From assembly GCA_016211245.1 (NCBI GenBank), contig JACQSQ010000074.1, positions 1 to 25,670 on the forward strand: 25,670 nucleotides of DNA, written 5' to 3'. Shown piece after piece: positions 21,523-25,670 of the stretch (its first letter is position 1; every line of letters begins with the position of its first letter). Origin of the DNA: Candidatus Woesearchaeota archaeon (GTDB lineage: Archaea; Nanobdellota; Nanobdellia; Woesearchaeales; GW2011-AR4). Under the pieces are notes generated by a model. It was not told the origin of the DNA. It saw only the letters and a list, made by a program, of their open reading frames with translations, and did no database searches. The translations under genes and the position numbers were made by a program.

Positions 21523-21583
21523 CAAAATGCATCACCCTTTCAGAAATACGGCAGGAATAGCCAAAAAATGAACTAAAAAGCAT
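21515..21583 (-). CDS. possible 22-codon leader ORF overlapping the giant gene's start
   Basis: ATG 21583 has an excellent GAGGTG 7 nt upstream, and the 22-codon ORF runs to TAA 21515, past the start of the giant gene (21525/21522) in another frame. The giant gene's own ribosome site lies inside this ORF. The arrangement fits coupled reinitiation. The peptide (MLFSSFFGYSCRISERVM) resembles nothing known. It may be a chance ORF. Confidence 0.3.
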   Translation of the reverse strand: MLFSSFFGYSCRISERVMHFGV

Positions 21584-21637
21584 CAAAATCCACCTCTTTT
21601 TTGTAGTGTAACAGTATTCACAAATCAAATTTATGGC

Positions 21638-21648
21638 TTTAAATATAT
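21638..21648 (-). promoter_or_regulatory. TATA box of the giant coiled-coil gene
   Basis: The minus strand reads AAATATATTTAAAG. Transcription would start near 21613, giving a leader of about 90 nt that holds the short ORF at 21583, unlike the leaderless housekeeping genes in this window. Confidence 0.4.
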
Positions 21649-21661
21649 TTCGGTTGGAAAT

Positions 21662-22873
21662 CTATTTCTTTTTCCTGAAATTGAAGAATTTCATTCTCGG
21701 AACCAGCAGGTAAGCGAACAATAGCACAAATCCGACGAGTGTTATGAAGATTAGGGCCATCGGGCTGGATTTTACAACTTCGCTTATCAGCGATTTTTCC
21801 TGGGTCACGCTGAACAATTCGCTTGACACGGCAAACGAGTTTTCGTACCTTATTTCCACAGCAATCAAATAATCGCCCGGCTTGTAATTGTCCGTGATTC
21901 TGAAAGATTTCACATATGATGTTTGTTTCTCAACTGCAAATGTTTCTGAAGACTCGTGCATCACATTTCCCCTCTTGTCCTTTATAAGGTAGGTTGCCGT
22001 GACATCCACTTTTTTTGGAGGCCCGACATTTAGCAGGGTTATCTGCGCCTTCAGGTCATCGCCATTTTTGACTTCCTTGTAAGCTGTTGTGACATCTATT
22101 TTTGCGTCAAACAAAGCCTGCTCAGACTCCACTTCCACCACGACAGTTACTGATTTTTTCAGGCCACCCGCTTCAATCTCTATTTCGCCAATATACGAGC
22201 CTAGCTTCTTGCCTATTATATTGGCTTCAATAATTTTCTCTTCCCCCGGAACTAAGCTAAAGCTTCTGTCGGAAAGAAACACAAAATCATTGATAGTATA
22301 AACATCAAGGCTGAAATCCAGCGGCTCTTCTCCCGCATTCCTTATGGAAATCGTTTTCGCTTTTGCGGCCCCTAAAGCCAGCTGTTCTTTTATAGTGCCG
22401 GGATTCGCGCTGAAATCCCTCTCTTTTTCTTCTTGTCCTGCTTCCAAAGGAAGCGGCACCGCTCCTCCTCCACCGCCTCCTCCTCCTCCCCCACCTCCGC
22501 CGGCTCCGCCGCCTGTATCCCCGCCTTCAGGGGTAGGGCATGCAGAGCTCTTGCATAAATTGCTGCAGCAAAACCCCCCTTCGCATTGGCTTGCAGAAGT
22601 GCACGGCTGGTCATTGGCCAATAGCAGCAAATGAAAAAACCCAAGCTTGTTTATGTACGTTGTTGAATTTATAACCCAGTTTATTATCCCTGTTGCGACT
22701 CCCATCTTGTATGTTGTGCTGTTCACGCTTTCGCCGCCTGTGGACACAATCACGCTTTGCTTGTAGCTTGTGCTGTTAACCTGGGAGGCATATGTGCTCA
22801 AGGGTAAAAATAGAAAACAAGCTGAAAAAACCAAAATTAATGCCCTCTTTTTGAAATCCTTTTTTTGCGCCAT
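21662..22873 (-). CDS. single-TM surface protein: NSTTY repeats, Cys motif, poly-Gly hinge, Ig-like ectodomain
   Basis: 403 residues; CAGGAG ribosome site before ATG 22873. Signal peptide 1-29. Residues 32-80 repeat NST[ST]Y three times. Residues 91-112 contain six Cys (C91, C97, C102, C103, C107, C112; SQCEGGFCCSNLCKSSAC), probably three disulfides. Residues 117-137 are a Gly-rich hinge. Residues 155-360 are beta-rich, paralogous to the giant protein's ectodomain (EKIIEANI, KKSVTVVVEVESEQALFD, YKPGDYLIAVEI). TM helix about 371-392, then a short basic cytoplasmic tail (RMKFFNFRKKK). It is in tandem with the giant gene but has its own promoter region. A cell-surface receptor or adhesion partner of the giant protein is a reasonable guess. 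Confidence 0.75.
   Translation of the reverse strand: MAQKKDFKKRALILVFSACFLFLPLSTYASQVNSTSYKQSVIVSTGGESVNSTTYKMGVATGIINWVINSTTYINKLGFFHLLLLANDQPCTSASQCEGGFCCSNLCKSSACPTPEGGDTGGGAGGGGGGGGGGGGGAVPLPLEAGQEEKERDFSANPGTIKEQLALGAAKAKTISIRNAGEEPLDFSLDVYTINDFVFLSDRSFSLVPGEEKIIEANIIGKKLGSYIGEIEIEAGGLKKSVTVVVEVESEQALFDAKIDVTTAYKEVKNGDDLKAQITLLNVGPPKKVDVTATYLIKDKRGNVMHESSETFAVEKQTSYVKSFRITDNYKPGDYLIAVEIRYENSFAVSSELFSVTQEKSLISEVVKSSPMALIFITLVGFVLLFAYLLVPRMKFFNFRKKK
22463..22513 (-). repeat. GGN codon tract encoding poly-Gly hinge
   Basis: Residues 121-137 of the surface protein are 16 Gly and one Ala, encoded by mixed GGA/GGC/GGT/GGG codons. The codon mix argues for selection on a flexible linker, although slippage variation in length is possible. 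Confidence 0.7.
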
Positions 22874-23042
22874 TTCTTTGAATTACTCCTGAAAGCACTA
22901 ATATTATAATCTTTCCATAAATTGGCAACTGATAAAAGCAGTAATTTACGGATATTCAGCTCGGTTTTTGCAATATGTCATATTTTCAAACCCAAGAAGC
23001 TTAGCTTTTTATCCCAAGCCCCTCAAAAATTCAAAACAGAAA

Positions 23043-23051
23043 TTTTAAATA
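23043..23051 (+). promoter_or_regulatory. TATA box of the 23074 gene
   Basis: TTTTAAATA lies about 25 nt before ATG 23074, with no Shine-Dalgarno between. The 200-bp spacer upstream (22874-23073) also contains the minus-strand promoter for the surface protein and nothing else I can identify. Confidence 0.45.
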
Positions 23052-23073
23052 TGGCTGATTTATAACGTCTCAA

Positions 23074-23721
23074 ATGGCAAAAAGCGAAAGAGCAAGCCCT
23101 CACCATGACAGTCATTTTTATGAAAAGCCATTATTTCAATATGCGCTCATTGCCGCAATCCTGCTCACGCTTCTGATGAGCGCACTTGCCTTTGTTAATA
23201 CATCCCAATTAAAAAAAGCCCTTGTCCCGGACACAATAAGCCCGGACGATTTTCTTAAGAAACTAACGTCGCATCCGGAAATGAAGGCTTATGTCGGAGT
23301 TGCTCCTTTGAACATAATCCAGATAAACAGCAATAATTTCGCAAACCTGCGCTTGCAGATAACTGGCTTGGATGCTACATACATTGGGAATTTTATTGTC
23401 CAGTATACTGACGCGATTGCGGTTTATGATTACGAAAAAGATGAGATCAGGGGCACTGTTAGCCTGCAGCAGCCGCAGCAAAGCCAGCTCCCGCAAGACT
23501 TTTCTGTTAAGCTGAACAAGCATCCCGAGCTTAAGGGGCTTAAAAAAGAGCAGCCGATAGGCGGACAATTGGACGAGTCATCCTTGAGTACTTTGAGGCA
23601 GCAGTTTCCTGATGTTTACAAGGACGCAAAAGTGGGGGATTTCTTGCTGAGGTATTCCAAGAAATTAATAATATATGATTATAATGCAGACAGGATAGTG
23701 AATGCTGTTAATCTGCAGTGA
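23074..23721 (+). CDS. membrane-anchored protein with a duplicated 70-residue domain
   Basis: 215 residues. A polar His-rich N-terminus precedes a TM helix (YALIAAILLTLLMSALAFV, about 24-42), so the rest is probably outside. Residues about 60-133 and 143-215 are two copies of one domain: both begin DFxxKLxxHPE[ML]K, have a variable middle, then GNFIVQYTDAIAVYDYEKDE versus GDFLLRYSKKLIIYDYNADR, and end in a V-x-L-Q strand. A PQQSQLPQ linker joins them. Such YIGDFxxxY-type domains recur in DPANN proteins, as far as I recall, with no known function. No Shine-Dalgarno; probably leaderless. Confidence 0.7.
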   Translation: MAKSERASPHHDSHFYEKPLFQYALIAAILLTLLMSALAFVNTSQLKKALVPDTISPDDFLKKLTSHPEMKAYVGVAPLNIIQINSNNFANLRLQITGLDATYIGNFIVQYTDAIAVYDYEKDEIRGTVSLQQPQQSQLPQDFSVKLNKHPELKGLKKEQPIGGQLDESSLSTLRQQFPDVYKDAKVGDFLLRYSKKLIIYDYNADRIVNAVNLQ

Positions 23722-23732
23722 ATACAATTTAT

Positions 23733-25103
23733 TTATCCCAGCCTTATTATTACGCTTCCTGCCGCGCTTGAGACTGTAAGATTCTGATTATTGTCTTGAG
23801 TTGTATTTATTACAGTCTTTGAAATTGTAACGTTCGCCAAAGTTACTTGCTGCGTTAAATTCACATTTCCTACAACATGCAAAGCCTGACCTGGTGAAGT
23901 GGTGCCGATGCCGACGTTGCCTGTCAAATGCCTCTGGAAGATGTTTGCTCCGGACACATTCCATAATGCCAAGGAGTTGTTAACAGCATTTGGCAAATTA
24001 AGGTTGGTGTTTACTGTTATTGTAGTTGCATTTATGCTTGTGGCATTCAAAGGACCATAGACAGAAACAGAGCCAATAACCACTAAAGTATCCGTCAAAT
24101 TGCTGCTTGTATTTAACACTCCAATTCCAATCCTTTGAGCTTGCTCTCGCTGGAATGCCTGCAATCTTCCATCAACCACGCTCACATTCCACACTGCCAG
24201 GCTTATATTATCTCCTTTAACCAGAGTTTGGTTTGATATGTTCACACTTATCGAGAAATCACTGCTTCTCATGTATTGCGTGTAATTACTTATATTCCTC
24301 AAATCAAAATCTCCTGATGCTTGAACCGGAGTGTTTCCAATAAATATTTTTGATGCATTTATTGAAGTTGCATTCAGGCTTGTAAGGAATCTTGCAGAGC
24401 CTCCAAAGACAAAGGTGTCTGACCAATTGAAAGTTGTGTTAAGACTTCCCAGCAAAACCAAAGCTGTGGAATCATTCAAAAATACCCTGTTTTGTGACGA
24501 ATTGAAAGGGCTTCCAGCCAATCCGGTCAGCTGGCTTCCGTCTCCTACAAATGATTTTGCGGTTAAAGTTCCGTTTATGTTCAGGTTTCCTGTTTTAGAT
24601 GAGAAATTAAAGTTTAGTGTGCTTAAGTCTATTGTTGAAGTTCCATTTCCTATGGTTGCAAGCCCGCCCACACTTAAATTGCTTACAAAATAGCTTGCGT
24701 TCGGATTAAGTGCTTCCGAAACATTCGCCCGGAATGAATATGGCGCGGATGTAAGATTAATCCTCGGCAGGCTTTCCTGATCAGTTCCGACAGTTATTCC
24801 AAGATAATACTGCTCTGCAAAGCTCAAGTTTATATTCGGCAGGATTATGTCATAAACTCCGTTTGCGTCTGTTGTGATGGTTGTGTTTGCAAGCTCCCAT
24901 AGCCTGTTTCCAGAAGTTATGTTGTCATATATCGCAAAGGTAAAATTGTAGTTCCCCTGCTGCGATGCCCCTGCCAAATTCGTTAATTTGCCCTGCAATG
25001 TCAGGGAATTGGGAATAGAATAAACAACTAAGGAAAGCGATGAGATTATTATGCTCATCAAGAATATCATTCCAATTTTCCTGTCCAGATTTTTATTGCC
25101 CAT
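23733..25103 (-). CDS. secreted, heavily sequon-decorated adhesin or tail-fibre-like protein
   Basis: 456 residues from ATG 25103, chosen because AGGTCA lies 8 nt upstream and the next residues form a signal peptide (IGMIFLMSIIISSLSLVVYS). An upstream GTG/ATG extension to 25157 would bury it. The first domain (SLTLQGKLTN, YNFTFAIYDN, RLWELANTTI, GVYDIILPNI, LPRINLTSAPYSFRAN) matches a beta domain common at the start of bacterial and archaeal fibre-like proteins. The rest is Asn/Ser/Thr-rich beta repeat ending with NVGIGTTSPGQALHVVG, a motif typical of fibre shafts before C-terminal folding domains. By hand count it holds about 33 N-x-S/T sequons. It is translationally coupled to the HTH gene (11-nt overlap). 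Confidence 0.75.
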   Translation of the reverse strand: MGNKNLDRKIGMIFLMSIIISSLSLVVYSIPNSLTLQGKLTNLAGASQQGNYNFTFAIYDNITSGNRLWELANTTITTDANGVYDIILPNINLSFAEQYYLGITVGTDQESLPRINLTSAPYSFRANVSEALNPNASYFVSNLSVGGLATIGNGTSTIDLSTLNFNFSSKTGNLNINGTLTAKSFVGDGSQLTGLAGSPFNSSQNRVFLNDSTALVLLGSLNTTFNWSDTFVFGGSARFLTSLNATSINASKIFIGNTPVQASGDFDLRNISNYTQYMRSSDFSISVNISNQTLVKGDNISLAVWNVSVVDGRLQAFQREQAQRIGIGVLNTSSNLTDTLVVIGSVSVYGPLNATSINATTITVNTNLNLPNAVNNSLALWNVSGANIFQRHLTGNVGIGTTSPGQALHVVGNVNLTQQVTLANVTISKTVINTTQDNNQNLTVSSAAGSVIIRLG

Positions 25104-25670
25104 TTTTAGTGACCTGTGAGCGAGTTCGCAAACGATGCTCACTCGCATTCGACTCATTCTCTTTCTTTTTTGCCCTGCTGCTTATCGTCCACACATTTGC
25201 GGGATTTTTGTTAAGCAGCTTTGCAATGCTCTTGTTCCGCATTTTCTTCACATCTTTCAGGTAAACAATCAGGGATTCCAAAATGCTATTCTCAGACTTG
25301 AATATGGAAACAGGAACTGTTATGCTGCCGACAATCTCAAAAGGCCACGGCATTTTTTTTATTGCCCTTTTGTAGTTTGCCCAGATTCCTCTCTCATCCC
25401 TTCCAATCAGTTCAGAAATCTCGTGATATCCAAGGCTGTGATTTTCTTTCAAGTATTTTGCAAGGGCTTCCGCAGGGGATAATTTGCCTGCAAAAATGGC
25501 AGCGGGAATTAGCAGCGAGTTTTCAGAATTCCAAAGGCCAAAAATCTCTTCATTGGAATAATTATATTTTTGCCTTAATTTCTCGCTTATCTGGCTGAAC
25601 ATGTCAACCAGAAATTTCTCTTCTGGATTAACATCAAATCCATTTAAATCCCTCTTCTTTTCAAATTCCA
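25093..25670 (-). CDS. HTH protein with two related helical repeats (5' end beyond the window)
   Basis: An internal ATG at 25602 would give 169 residues, but the frame stays open to the window edge through protein-like sequence (DLNGFDVNPEEKFLVDMFSQ), so the gene probably starts outside. The visible part has two related HTH-like units: residues about 33-84 of the 169-residue version (PAAIFAGKLSPAEALAKYLK, HEISELIGRDERGIWANYKR) and 96-147 (VPVSIFKSENSILESLIVYL, KSIAKLLNKNPANVWTISSR). Each pairs a leading helix with a sigma-region-4-like or Trp-repressor-like HTH. Likely a DNA-binding regulator. Its stop overlaps the start of the sequon-rich adhesin, so it may regulate that surface operon. Confidence 0.65.
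   Translation of the reverse strand, partial: EFEKKRDLNGFDVNPEEKFLVDMFSQISEKLRQKYNYSNEEIFGLWNSENSLLIPAAIFAGKLSPAEALAKYLKENHSLGYHEISELIGRDERGIWANYKRAIKKMPWPFEIVGSITVPVSIFKSENSILESLIVYLKDVKKMRNKSIAKLLNKNPANVWTISSRAKKKENESNASEHRLRTRSQVTKNGQ

Noticed and set aside
22344..22634. plus-strand ORF with a poly-Pro run
   Set aside because: The poly-Pro is the complement of the poly-Gly hinge codons; no start signals.
1..25670. CRISPR arrays, tRNA or rRNA genes, prophage
   Set aside because: No regularly spaced direct repeats, no tRNA T-arm consensus and no terminase, capsid or integrase genes were seen. The fibre-like protein has a signal peptide and no phage neighbours.

Overview
The window looks like chromosomal DNA of a small-genome, AT-rich archaeon, most likely of the DPANN superphylum (Woesearchaeota/Pacearchaeota-like). 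Archaeal marker genes are present: aIF5B, aEF1B, Trm1, archaeal-type RtcA, DUF371, a NIP7/COG3270-type PUA protein and an HVO_2753-like zinc ribbon. Promoters are archaeal: TATA boxes often lie about 25-30 nt before the start codon with no leader, and genes end at T-rich stretches. Many genes encode secreted, lipid-anchored or membrane proteins of unknown function. The lineage is inferred from gene content, not from a phylogeny.

Layout. 1-811: a cassette of tiny overlapping genes beginning with an AbrB-type protein that runs off the edge; the last appears frameshifted. 812-2836 (minus): a conserved archaeal protein with a nuclease-like N-terminus, a PPC/DUF296 protein, and a membrane-anchored winged-helix regulator. 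3090-6271 (plus): two secreted acidic or coiled-coil proteins, two tiny soluble proteins and a lipoprotein. 6304-8240: RtcA, a small membrane protein, a zinc ribbon and aEF1B. 8243-10233 (minus): a PEGA lipoprotein and Trm1, separated by a 163-bp terminal-inverted-repeat element with an 8-bp target duplication. 10312-12556 (plus): aIF5B and a PUA protein. 12553-16651 (minus): two large coupled genes of unknown family. 16729-18107 (minus): DUF371 and an asparagine-synthase-like enzyme. 18221-25670: a surface locus with a 1022-residue two-TM coiled-coil protein, a paralogous single-TM ectodomain protein, a duplicated-domain membrane protein, a heavily sequon-decorated adhesin and an HTH protein open at the right edge.

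The most interesting item is the pair at 12553-16651. The upstream protein carries an HD-type signature resembling the hydrolase half of RelA/SpoT enzymes. The downstream protein carries motifs resembling the RelA/SpoT synthetase half, possibly twice. The two reading frames are separated by one base. This would be a split, strongly diverged alarmone-type (RSH-like) system in a DPANN archaeon. The call rests on motifs read by eye and needs profile and structure searches. The inserted element is the best-supported structural finding: removing it with one target copy restores a stop codon for trm1 one residue after the insertion point. A third is a perfect 11-residue (hendecad) repeat, repeated seven times, in a secreted protein.
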